From Apium graveolens (lineage: Eukaryota; Streptophyta; Magnoliopsida; Apiales; Apiaceae), in assembly GCF_009905375.1 (NCBI RefSeq), contig NC_133656.1:233315111-233379110 (forward strand): DNA of 64,000 bases, given 5' to 3'. Position 1 is the first letter of the stretch. Each line of letters begins with the position of its first letter. The position numbers and the translations under genes are program-made. Under the pieces are notes generated by a model. The model did no database searches, was not told the DNA's origin, and was given only the letters and a program-made list of their open reading frames with translations. This document shows positions 10,501-21,049 of this stretch, piece by piece.

Positions 10501-12049
10501 CAAAGGAAAGCCTGGTGGAATTGATTTAATCCAGCTAGCAGCAGCTGAAATTCAAGTGAAAGAGCAAAGGAGGAGAATTGATGAAAGAATGCAACAGTTG
10601 TTTGGCTCAACACAAGATAAATCAATATCTGTGAAACATAGCACAAAGGTTGAACCAATCAATATGGAGCACAAGCCAGAAAGGAGAAATAAGGTTGGAG
10701 AGACTTCTTTCAAGAATCTAAAACCTATGGTTCTCAAGCCCAACACCAGATCCAGCAAGGACTCCACAAAGAACCCTCTAGACTTTGCTCAGATGAAAGA
10801 AGTGGACTTTCCTCTTCCAAAGCCTGATGAAGACAAAGTTTTGGGTACAAGCATCACAAAACACAAGGAGACCATGGATGAGGCAGTAAGGAGAAACATG
10901 GCTATTATCTTTAGAGAGGGAAAGAGCATATGTGTGATGCAAGGACATCCCAAATTCTCAATAGCCAAGAGGGAAGAAACCAAAAGGTTAAAGAAAGAAG
11001 CTGAAAAACTCAAGGCTGACAAAAGAGCACAAGCAAAGCTTGAACAAAAGCTAAAGTCAAGTCTAGTTGAAAATGAGAAAGGAATTGAAGTCAGGGGTGA
11101 AGACAAGATTGCAAACTTAGATGAGGTTTTTGGGAGTATATTTGGTGAAAGCATGGAGGAAAAAGAGGAATGGCAGAAGGGAAACAGAAGAAAGGCCAAG
11201 GCACATAGAAGGAGTGAATGCAACACTGAAGAAACTAAATCTCTACCTTCCATACCTGAACCCTTTGTTGTTGATCCCACTATAAACATCCATGGTGAAC
11301 CAATCATCCCAAAAGAGGAATCTATTGATTGGGACACCATCAATTTGCCTACCTTTTTAACCACTCTTCCACTACCAAAGAAACAGAAAAGAAAATCTAA
11401 ATCTAGACCTCCCCTAAACTCTAAGAAATTCACTCAAAAACATAAAACTAACCCTAAGCCACCCATTTCTAAAGATGATTATGTTCACATCTGTGACATA
11501 AAAGAAATTTCAGACATTGAACTCTATCTGGATGAGCTGGAGGATGTAAGGGGAATTGCTGCTTACAGACAGCTACCAGAGAGATTGGTGTTCAGATACA
11601 AAGGAGCTGGGGAAAGAACATGACCTCTCTACAGGATTCTGAATGAAGGCTACTCTACCTTGATCAGAGTCTTTTCAGCCATACAAAAGGATTCTGGCTT
11701 TACCAGGACTGCCAATACTGAAATTCTCAACAAGATTGCCAACATAAGGAAAACTTGGAGGGAGCCCAATGCTTTGCCCAGGACCTTACTCATTCAAGAA
11801 AGGGGAACTACAATTCACAAATCACCTCATTGGTTGATGGAATTCAGAGATGATAAAGGAGTCAGAAGATTTTTCAGACTTGAAGACCAACTCAAGATTG
11901 CCAGCAATGAAACTCTCAAAGAAATGCAATCTAAGTTGGATATCAGTGATGAAGATGAAGCTAAATTCTTCAGACAACTCCAACTCCAAATTGAGGAAAA
12001 TGACAAAGGGCTAGGAAAGAAAACCAGGGATCAAAGAAGAAAAAGATGA
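7520..12049 (+). pseudogene. ORF3 of element 1: large accessory protein (one internal stop)
   Basis: I chose the ATG at 7520 (start MAPIVK). The frame is open about 125 bp further upstream but without an ATG, and element 2 has a matching MAP start. About 1509 codons, broken by one TGA at 11621-11623 and continuing in the same frame to 12049. A globular N-terminal domain (about residues 1-260) resembles the poorly characterised 'putative plant transposon protein' type of domain. Next comes a long Ser/Thr/Pro-rich low-complexity middle, then a coiled coil (about residues 870-960), then a Lys/Glu-rich basic C-terminus. There is no signal peptide or membrane segment from the chosen start, so an envelope role is not supported. 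Three exact motif copies are at 9170, 9209 and 9234. The N-terminal domain clearly matches the broken ORF3 of element 2. Function unknown. Confidence 0.85.
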
Positions 12050-12227
12050 TTTGCTCAGGCTAGAGGAGCACCCTTGGAAACACTGTAAATCTTCAATTAC
12101 CTTCTAGTACATACACTTTTGCAGCACTTTTAAATTTCTACTTAGTTTCAGTTCATATATTTGTTAAGTGTTTTGTTATCATCAAGTTAACCTTGAATTT
12201 ATGTCTACAATTCTTATAGACATAAAT

Positions 12228-12237
12228 AGGGGGAGAT
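12228..12237 (+). other. Polypurine tract, element 1
   Basis: AGGGGGAGAT lies directly against the 3' LTR, the expected plus-strand primer. Element 2 has nearly the same tract. Confidence 0.85.
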
Positions 12238-13295
12238 TGTTAGGAATATATGTGCATTAGTTTGATGATATGTTTAACAAAACACTTAAGTAGAAATCTA
12301 GTGTTTGTAGCCTCAACGGATAAGACCACTTTGGCTATCCGTTGATGGTGTAGCTTTACTTAGAAATAAGTCTAGTGTTGTAGCACATTTTAGTCTCTGA
12401 ATTTGAGATATAATTCTTAAATGTTGAGGGAAACTATAAGTCATGTTGACTACTAAAGGATATGCAGATAGGAAGGCCAATTGTAAATATTTCATGTCTT
12501 GTAATTTTGTATAAATGAAATGGTGTCAACGGATAACTTAAAGACCTTCAACGGATGAGAAACAAAGCTTCAACGGATGTCTCTAAAGCTTCAACGGATA
12601 ACATCCTTCAACGGATGAGTGCATCAACGGATAGAGCTTCAACTGCTAACACATCAACGGATAAAGCCATCAACGGATGAAGGCTTCAACGGATGTTCTG
12701 TTAAATAGCAGTTGACAAGTGGTAGTTGTACCTACAAACAGAGGCACATGGGTTGACAGAGACAACTGAGATGTGGTAGCCTATTTCAGGAACATCAGAA
12801 AAAACAGCCGTTCTACTCTAGTAAAAAGAGGCAATAGTCAACAATGCACTGGAGTAAAATGGAGAAGAAATAAGTGGAGAACTTATTTTATTATTGCACT
12901 TTTTATCTTTGTCTTCACTTGTAAACTTGGTGTTATATAAACCAAGTAGCAGCTAGTAATTAGATAAGAATTTTTTCCAGAGCTGTTTAGAAAAATCTTG
13001 AGAAAAATTATCTAGTTTGTACTAGGATGCAGCTGTGATCAACTTCTTGAATCACAGATTTTCTGAAAAACCATCTCTGGTGGAACAACAAATCCACCAG
13101 AAAAGTTTTTAAGGTCTGTTGTGTTCTGTACTTTTGTGCTTGAATATATATCTGTCTGTATTAGCTTAAAGCAATTCACACACTTGTTTATCTTAAACAC
13201 ACAGCCTTTGAAACTGCTCAAAACTTGAAAAAGTTTTGAGATTTACATTCAACCCCCCTTCTGTAAATCTCATTGTTAGTTCACTAGGAATAACA
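12238..13295 (+). repeat. 3' LTR of element 1
   Basis: Same 1058-bp length as the 5' LTR, with TG/CA ends and TTAAC following. All eleven TCAACGGAT positions are exact in this copy, including the one mutated in the 5' LTR. Confidence 0.97.
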
Positions 13296-13300
13296 TTAAC

Positions 13301-14155
13301 CAATCACATTTGTTCTATTGTTTAATGAAAATTATTCTATATGTAACATGATGTGCCTCTACTAAATTCGTGCATACGGTACTTAAATATACTTTCAAAC
13401 AAAAGTTCTTTTTCATAAACAGTGCTATTAAGAGCTTCCTTAATCCATATATAACAAAATCACATTTCCAGGAGACATGGAATAGTAGTTTAAATAGAGA
13501 GTACTTAATATTAAAAAAAATCTCATTTACTTACAATACATTTGCACTATATATAGTTCACCAAATTATAGGTACCTATTTTTCAATTTGTAATCTTCAT
13601 TTGGCTAAATTAGAATATGATGAACTCAATAAGTACTAAAAGTAGCAACATTGGTGTTGGCTATGTGCTAAGCACATGTACTGTATGTCTGCAGTTCAAT
13701 ATTCGAATCAAATCAGTAATAAACCTTTCTTGTAATCTTTGACTATCCCCTGGGGATATAAAACCCTGCACACAAGCGAAAAGTAAGATCGAAATTGAGA
13801 TCAAAATTCTTAAAAGAAAATATAACAAGAATCTTATAAAATGATGATCAAACAATTGTACAAGAAGATAAGGTGATCTAGGTTCGGTTCTTCCTGTTTG
13901 GCATACAAAATGATGGTTATATATTTGTGTCGATCATGGCCATCATAGACCATCTATGTGATCTTGTAGTTTCATGACACTATTGGCTACAATGTAGTTA
14001 TATTGTCTATTACTCAAATATAAGTTATAATTAACTAAATGTTTAGATTATAGTATAAAATATAAATAAAGAATATTTTGACAAAAGATATAAGGGTTAG
14101 GTAATATAAAGAAAGATGCAAGTTCATAGGAATAGCTTATATCATGCATGCACTC
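13301..14155. other. Intergenic, nothing recognised
   Basis: AT-rich sequence between the target duplication of element 1 and the hAT-like element. The longest frames are under 90 codons, with no family resemblance and no codon pattern. No gene, RNA or repeat structure seen. Confidence 0.6.
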
Positions 14156-14779
14156 TAGGGATGAGCGAAATATAGATTTAAAACCGAAACAGAGTCGTAA
14201 TCGGAGAAAAATGAGCCGAAATCGGAGAAAAACGAGCCGAAATCGAAATTAAAAAAACAAAAAACCGAACCGATTTAAATATCTTGATTCCGGTTATGCG
14301 TTCCAACCGAACCGATAAAATATAAACCGATTTGTGTTTGTTATGCTCCTGCAGAGGACTTTCTGCATCCCCAGGTCCTGCAAACAATTTATACTTGAAT
14401 TAGAATTAGGCTTGCAAGAGGATATCATGCTTGGTTTTTGTTAAATTGTACTGTCCTTTGCCTTTTGTATTTTATTTTATTTTTATTTTTGTCTTGCAAA
14501 CTTATATTTATTTTGGTTAATCTTTTACGGCAGGTTGTGTTATTGCTTTGCTGATTTTTGTATCAAGGGACCAACTAGCTTTTGTTATTGTTTCTGTTTG
14601 ATGTTTGCTGCTTAGTGCTTGCTACCTTGCCTTGATCTTATTACAATGTAGAAGATATTTGTAATTTGAATAGGCTAGTCGGGAGAATCTTAATTTATGT
14701 CATGTATTGTAAAAAGATTAACTTTATTACTTTTATAAGTTTGTTAGACCATTACCTACACTTTTCAGATTATGTGTGT

Positions 14780-16250
14780 GTTAGTCGCTAAACACGCGCT
14801 AATAATACACGCAAGTATACGAGTTCGCAAGTAGTATAAAATCTTTTCTAGTTCGTTCCCACGGAGACTGACTTTGGTTGACTAATTAATTTATGCACTT
14901 ATACACCGATGATATGGTTATTATTCAATGCTAAGATGAATAACAAAATTGAGTTGATTATAACTAAGAATTAAACTAACTATTAGAATTAAAAGGATGA
15001 AATTGACAGAATAAATATGTATGACAAATATGGGATTCTAACTTCATTAAATACTTCATTCATTAGTCTTATTATTCTCAACCTTAACATGCAATGGTGA
15101 TGACACTAATCAGACAACACGAAACTGATAAACGCCAACTTTCGTTGCACGAGTACCATACTACCAGACATCCACAAAAGAGATAGAAGCTAAATAGACA
15201 CCAATTATATTGAGACCCTATATGTCTATAGAATTTGACAACATAACGGTTTAAGCACAAGTTATCCATCTTGATTACATAGGGCAAGTAAGATGGTTAA
15301 AATTACCTACGAATTATGCATGACAATACATGAACCTATGCTAGCATGGCAAGTTCTAAATCCTTAAATTCACTTTCGCTTCATTAAGAATTAACACACT
15401 ATCTTATAAGTTCGCGACGCTCATAAGACGAATACGCACAACCAATACTAGGCTCTCATACAATCACCATATGCTAAGGCATCGAAACAATTTAACTAAA
15501 GAAATTCATAAATAAATCCGTTAGAACCCCACGATAACGATTAGCCCATAATCGGACTCATCATCAACGTGGGTTCCGATGAAAGCATGGTATAACAAAC
15601 GTAGTCATTATAACAAATAAATAAAACCAAGTACAAAACAAGATTAAGGTTCACAAATAAGAAAACTAGCATCCAAGTCACAACTTAGAACAAAGATTCA
15701 CAAGTAAAAACAAGATTTTTCTTCGTCTTCGTTGAATTGTGCTAAACGGTCTTCTTATGGCTCTCCTTGATATGCTTTTGGCTTGATATCTTATTAAAAA
15801 CGACCTAAAGTTATTTATATAGCAGCCTTAATCAACAAAGAAGTCTTCCAATTCGAATTAGAATAGAATCAGAATTTTGCACCCCGTCTTGGCGCGGCCG
15901 CGGGCTTGATCAGCGCGGGCGCGATGGCTTTCTGTACTTCGGGCGCGGCCGCACGCTTGATCAGCGCGGGCGCGCTGGGCTTCTGCCAAAACTTAAATTC
16001 TTTATTTTTCTTGCAGATTTGAGCGGGCTTTCCACGAGCTTTTATTCCAACACCACCTTGACACCAAATTAGTACCAAAACAATGCTAATTCACCCGATT
16101 ATCTAGAAAATGCCTGAAATGCAAAAACTCTAGAAGACACATTAAAACACTTAACAACTTGAGTACAAATGCATCAAATCAAAGCTTATTAGAGCATAAT
16201 AAAGTGTCATAAATGCCACTCAATAGTGTGGTACACTGCAATGTCATATA
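14780..16250. repeat. Anonymous non-coding insertion inside the hAT-like element
   Basis: Between the two AACCGAAC-rich ends lies about 1.5 kb without the hAT character. It begins near TGTGTGTTAGTCGC and ends near GTGGTACACTGCA. No protein is encoded. TG/CA-like ends could mean a solo LTR or a small non-autonomous LTR element, but I could not define a target duplication, so the edges are approximate. Confidence 0.4.
15891..15992. repeat. GC-rich 51-bp tandem duplication
   Basis: Two adjacent copies of a 51-bp unit, starting at 15891 and 15942, share GGCGCGGCCG and CTTGATCAGCGCGGGCGCG with a few differences. They form a short very GC-rich island in AT-rich DNA, and each copy carries the 8-mer GCGGCCGC. 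Confidence 0.8.
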
Positions 16251-16440
16251 ATTTAATTTTATAGTTATCAGTTTTATAACCGAAACCGAACCAATCACAA
16301 CCGAACCAAGGTCTTTTAAATCGAATCTGAACCGACGATTGCGATTTTTGATTTAGAAACCAAAGGTATATGGTTGCGGTTCCGATTTTATCCCGAAACC
16401 GAGTTGGACCGGCTCATGTTCTGCCTGCCCTAATGCACTA

Positions 16441-17029
16441 TATCTTAAGCTTGGCAGCTGAGAATAAATCTCATAATCATTTCAGGGGAAGTGGTATAAG
16501 TTTGAACTTGAGTAGAATGAGATGAAAATAGAAAAAAAATGAAAACATGGAGCTCCCTTTGGCTTAAGCACAAAGGGAAAGGGATAGAAAACTATCTCCC
16601 GCTTCATTCACTCAATCACAATAGCATAATGTTCTTCCTTTTTTACCGAATGTTTAAATGAATGAGTCGACAAATAATTCAGTCCCTTTATATATATAAA
16701 TATGTAATTTCCTAACAAACAAATCGAGATATTAGGAAAAAGTAAGAGTGCAATAGTATAGATTTTAAGTGTAAGTTTGAGCTGTGAGTACTATCCAAAC
16801 ACAAAAAATATAAACAAGTTTTCAAATTTGCATGGTTACTGTCTCGCTTGACGGAGGTGAGGACACAAAAGACTGGTAGTATTATACCATAATGGATAAA
16901 GATTTGGAGGTGGGGATACGAAGCCAACCAGTATTATCCCACAATAGCTAGGCAGGAACGATCTTGAACCTATGAGATGTCTGTTCAGACTTGTCAAGGA
17001 TAAGAAGAGTCTAAGTGGGGAGTTTGTAA
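16441..17029. other. Intergenic, nothing recognised
   Basis: No open frame above about 70 codons and no clear repeat. A short (TA)n-like patch lies near 16690-16702. Confidence 0.55.
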
Positions 17030-17380
17030 GAGCACCCCCAATGCAGATGACCTCTTTTCATCTTTAATGGGCTCCATTTTATGCCATATCAGATCAAAAT
17101 GGGTTTTGGAAAGAACGACTAAAATCATCCAATGCAACGGGCCAATTACTGGTTTATAAAATTATAAAACTAAACTGTAAAACAATCAAAGTAAAGACAA
17201 CCATACAATTTTGATTAAAAAATATTAAACAATCAACAAAAGATGAGTTGGGCAATGCCCACTATGGTGGCCTTGACCACTTATGTCAGAACTCATCCAA
17301 TGCAAAATGGTTGAAAAAGTAGATGGCCAAGTTACTTTGAGTGTCCCGAGGGATCAAATGGGCTCCCATTATGGATGCTC
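17030..17380. mobile_element. MITE-like element, about 350 bp
   Basis: The left end GAGCACCCCCAATG and the right end CATTATGGATGCTC are imperfect inverted repeats (11 of 14 matching). The interior has phrases common in plant MITEs of this kind (repeated 'aatgg(g)c' and 'ccaatgc' words) and no coding potential. The target duplication is not clear, so the superfamily is left open. Confidence 0.55.
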
Positions 17381-18036
17381 CAACACGTGAGTGTAATATC
17401 CGGGATATTGCGTGTAATTATTTTTATCAATAAATGATTATTATGTGATTTTTGGTGAATTATTGAATGATTGGTGTGGATATGTGGATTCTTAAATGTG
17501 GTAAAGTATAAGTATGTTAATTTTATTATGTCCAGAATAAAATACAGGTAATTAAGGTATTTTTTTGGTAATTTTTGGAGTGTTATATGATTTTATATTG
17601 ATTTATGAATTTATTAATTATTTTCTGAATAATTACAAAATTATTTTATAAAGCTGGGAATCGTCCAACTTCAACCGTTTTTACGTTTTTACAACCCGAA
17701 ACTATTCCGAAAACTCCTTCCTAACCTAATCTGGTAATTCCGGACATTTTCCGTGTTTTGATTTTTTCGATCCGGATTACGGTTTGACCCGTGCGCGTCC
17801 CGGCGCAAGATTTTCGATACGATAATCATTTCGGTGAATCAACAAAACCCGTATTCTCGAAAGACGGGATATTATTACATTTTTTCGTATAAAGTGTTTT
17901 ATAAAAAGCCCGGTTTGGATAATTACCCAAAACGGGTATTAAATCGGATCGTTTTTGCAGTTACTTAGCGGCCAAGTAACTAATTTATCGATCCAAAATG
18001 ATCCAAAATGAACCAATATTCCATAGATATATATAG

Positions 18037-18642
18037 TGTTAGATATATTTGATAATGTCATGTCTAATATGATTTATGTTTAGTTTTCAGATCTTACTTA
18101 AACAGGACAAATCAGTACTTAACTGAAATCATCACTTATACTGAAGTCAGAACTTAAGTCATCAGTACTTAATGTTCAGGAGATATTTATCAGAAGATAA
18201 TATCAGGACTTAAAGAAAACGTTCAGATAAGGAAAGCAGCTGATTTACAGGAAGAGAAGATCGAGACAAATATAAGAAGAGATATGCATGAAGAAGGAAT
18301 TCTATGAAGAATAGAATACTTGGAAGAAAAGATATCTGATTGATATATTTGAGGAAGCAGAATTATATTCCATATCAATTAGTGATTATCTTGTAACTGT
18401 GTAGTATATAAACACAGACATAGGGTTTACACTAAAAGTGTTATTGTTATCGAGAAGATTATTCATTGTAACCCTAGCAGCTCTCGTGATATTTGTTCAT
18501 CACTGAGAGAGGACAGTTCCATACTGTAACAGAGTTTATTGTTTTGAATAAAGTTTGTTTTCTGTTACTTGAGTTATTAAAGTTCGATTTGATTGTGCTA
18601 TACACCGTATTCACCCCCCTCTACAGTGTGTGTGACCTAACA
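18037..18642 (+). repeat. 5' LTR of element 2
   Basis: 606 bp, begins TGTTAGATAT and ends CCTAACA. Early in the LTR are ATCAGTACTT (18111, 18161) and GTCAGAACTT (18146), variants of the element's motif on the minus strand. A TATATAAA box is at 18405-18412. Confidence 0.95.
18405..18412 (+). promoter_or_regulatory. TATA box of element 2 5' LTR
   Basis: TATATAAA about 230 bp before the LTR end, followed by a leader-like stretch; conserved in the 3' LTR. Confidence 0.65.
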
Positions 18643-18644
18643 AG

Positions 18645-18656
18645 TGGTATCAGAGC
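18645..18656 (+). other. Primer binding site, element 2
   Basis: TGGTATCAGAGC two bases after the 5' LTR, complementary to initiator tRNA-Met. Confidence 0.92.
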
Positions 18657-18698
18657 CTATCTGTTAACACACAAATAGTTTAAGATCCAAAAACAATC

Positions 18699-21037
18699 AT
18701 GTCTGAAGTAGAAACTCCAACTAAGCCCACCAAAACTGAATAACCTCCAAAGACACAGATCCATAGCCGATATGAGGCTATTAGAGTTCCCATATTGAGA
18801 CCATCTGAATATCCCATATGGAAGGTGAGGATGACCATGTTTCTGGAAGCTACAGATCCAGAATATCTCGATAGAATTAAGGAAGGAACTCACAAACCAA
18901 CCAAGCTCGTTGTTGCAGTTGTAGGTGAAGCAGCAAAGTCAGTACCAAAGGAAAAGAGTGACTACACTGCTGAAGATATCGCATCAATTGCTAAGGATGC
19001 TAAGGTACGACACTTATTGAATAGTGCCATTGATAATGTAATGTCAAACACGGTAAAAAACTGCAAGACTGCAAAGGAGATATGGGATGCCTTGGAAACA
19101 AGATGTCAGGGAACTGATACGATTAAGAAGAACAGGAAGACAATACTCACTCAAGAGTATGAACACTTTGACTCAAAGGCTAATGAGTCATTGACTAATT
19201 TATATGATAGATTTGTCAAACTCTTGAATGATTTGTCACTGGTTGATAAGGAGTATGATCTTGAAGATTAAAACCTTAAATTCCTGTTGGCTCTTCCTGA
19301 AAGCTGGGATTTGAAGGCAACAACAATAAGGGACAACTATAATCTTGATGAAACAACTCTTGATGAAATTTATGGGATGCTCAAGACTCATGAACTTGAG
19401 ATGGAACAAAGAAGCAAGAGGAAAGGAGGAAAGTCAAGGATAGTTGCTCTTAAGGCTGAAGAAGAATCCCCCAAGGCAGCTACCTCAAGGAAAGGCAAGG
19501 GTAAAGCTCTCTTCACAAAGTCTGATACTGAGTCAAAAAGTTCTGAAAGTGATGATGACTCAGAATCTAAAAGTTTGCCTGAGACAGATGCTGATGAAGA
19601 GATGATGAAGCTGTGTGCTCTTATGGTGAAAGGAATCACAAAGATTGCATACAGGAAGTTCAGGAAGGGAAAGAAGTTTTCCAGGAAAGGTGCAAGTTCT
19701 GATAAGAAGAATTTCAGAAACTCTGAGGGCAAAGGAGGAAAGTCTGACAAAGGAGATTATACAAATGTCAAATGCTACAACTGTGGTGAGAAAGGCCACA
19801 TATCTCCTGATTGCAAGAAAGTGAAGAGTGACAAAGGCAAGGCTCTTGTCACAAAGAACAAAAGCTGGACAGGCACCTCAGATTCTGAAAGTGAGGAGAA
19901 TTATGCCTTGATGGCAAATACTGATAAGGCAAGTGCTGAAAGCAGTTCTGAAGTTGCTGAGTTAAAGGTACCTCAAACTACTTATGCCTTTCATACTGAT
20001 GATATTAATGAGTTGAGAAGATATCTTAAAACCATGTTCATTAGCTATAGAGATCAAACTTTAACATGTGAAAGATTAACTTCTGAAAATCTTGCTTGTA
20101 AAAAGAGGAATGATTATTTAGAAAAAGAGTTAGTCATATTCCATCAAAGTCGGAAAGATAGAGATGATGCCTTCTATGTTAGGGATGAATTACTTAAACT
20201 GAACGAGTCTCTAAAAACTGAGTTAGAAAAGGAAAGAGAGATTATCAGGACTTGGACTAACTCTGGTTGAACAACTCAAAATTTGTTATGTAGTGAAAAC
20301 TAGAAAGAGAGCTTAGGTTATGGAGATGATAAGAATGATAAAGGAAATGTAGAGACTAAGCCTATAGTTGTTAAACAAAAGCCAAAGTTAAAACCTGTAA
20401 AGTTTGTAGCTGTAAAGTCTGATACTGAGAAATCAGAAGCTAAAAAGGAATTAACTTCTGACAAACTAAAACAGGAAAAGATAACTGAAGTAAACGTAGG
20501 CTTAATGACAAAGAAGCAGCTTAAGCATAAGCTGAAAGATGTTAAGAATGCAAACAAGGTAAAATTACCTAGGAAAAATAGGAATGGAAAGGAAGGTGTG
20601 AATAAAAGCAATGAGTATAAGCCTGTTCCTGATGCTCCTAGAAACACATGTCATAACTGTAGAAGTTCTAACCATCTGGCTTCTTTTTGCAGGAAAAATA
20701 AGAATACAAACTCCTTACCCTCAAAGTCAGGAGTTAAGAGTCAGTCTGTTAGATATAAGCCACAAAATCCTTGTTTTCATTGTGGTAGTTTATGGCATTC
20801 CATTTATACTTTAAGGAATATCATAGTCTGTACTATGATTATTATCAAATAAAATCTTCTTTAAAGAAAGTTAGCATTGTTCCTTCGAGTGTAAGTTCTA
20901 ATTCAAAGTCTGGTAGTGTAAATTCTGATAAGAAAAATGTTAACATAAACTCTGATGCTAAATCCGCTGTAAATGTTAACAAACTTAATAAGGCCAAAGG
21001 ATCCAAGCAAGTCTGGCTCCTTAAAACTAATCATTAG
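18699..21037 (+). pseudogene. gag: Gag of element 2 (multiple stops and a frameshift)
   Basis: Starts at the first ATG after the primer site (MSEVETPT). In-frame stops occur at 18741, 19269 and 20268, with more between 20280 and 20310. A frameshift near 20800-20815 moves the last part to another frame. Recognisable parts: an N-terminal copia Gag region (W-K-V start, EIWDALETRCQGT), a CCHC knuckle (CYNCGEKGHISPDC) near 19780, an acidic Ser-rich segment, a coiled-coil-like stretch near 20000-20250 and two further Cys/His clusters (CHNCRSSNHLASFC and CFHCGSLWH). It parallels gag of element 1 along its length. Confidence 0.88.
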
Positions 21038-21049
21038 TGGTCTTTGTGA

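Larger units (their letters stand above)
97..13295 (+). mobile_element. Element 1: complete SIRE-type Ty1/copia LTR retrotransposon
   Basis: The element is 13,199 bp, starts TG and ends CA, and is flanked by a perfect 5-bp target duplication TTAAC (92-96 and 13296-13300). Order: LTR, primer binding site, gag, pol (protease, integrase, reverse transcriptase, RNase H), spacer, large third ORF, polypurine tract, LTR. Integrase preceding reverse transcriptase makes it Ty1/copia. The long gag, long LTRs and extra ORF after pol fit the SIRE/Maximus lineage (family knowledge). The LTRs differ at about 6 of 1058 sites by eye, so insertion is recent. Gag is open; pol and ORF3 each carry one in-frame stop, so this copy is probably not autonomous. 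It is unusual for carrying dozens of copies of TCAACGGAT. Confidence 0.96.
14156..16432. mobile_element. Decayed hAT-like DNA transposon with a nested insertion
   Basis: The left end starts TAGGGATGAGC and the right end finishes with CCCTA. The flanking 8-mers are ATGCACTC (14148-14155) and ATGCACTA (16433-16440), seven of eight bases matching, which fits the 8-bp target duplication of hAT elements. Both ends carry runs of AACCGAAACCGAAC (about 14175-14335 and 16275-16405), typical of a well-known class of non-autonomous plant hAT elements. No transposase is present. The interior from about 14780 to 16250 is a different sequence that interrupts it. Confidence 0.65.

Noticed and set aside
10789..11433. 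214-codon minus-strand frame inside ORF3 of element 1
   Set aside because: Shadow of the real plus-strand frame; the low-complexity Ser/Phe/Leu composition mirrors the Lys/Glu-rich sense strand.
13370..13639. 89-codon frame after element 1
   Set aside because: AT-rich, Phe/Ile/Lys/Tyr-biased, no recognisable domain; likely chance.
17392..18036. Treating 17392-18036 as an independent repeat
   Set aside because: It is the left part of the solo LTR; matching GTGAG duplications place its other end at 34262.
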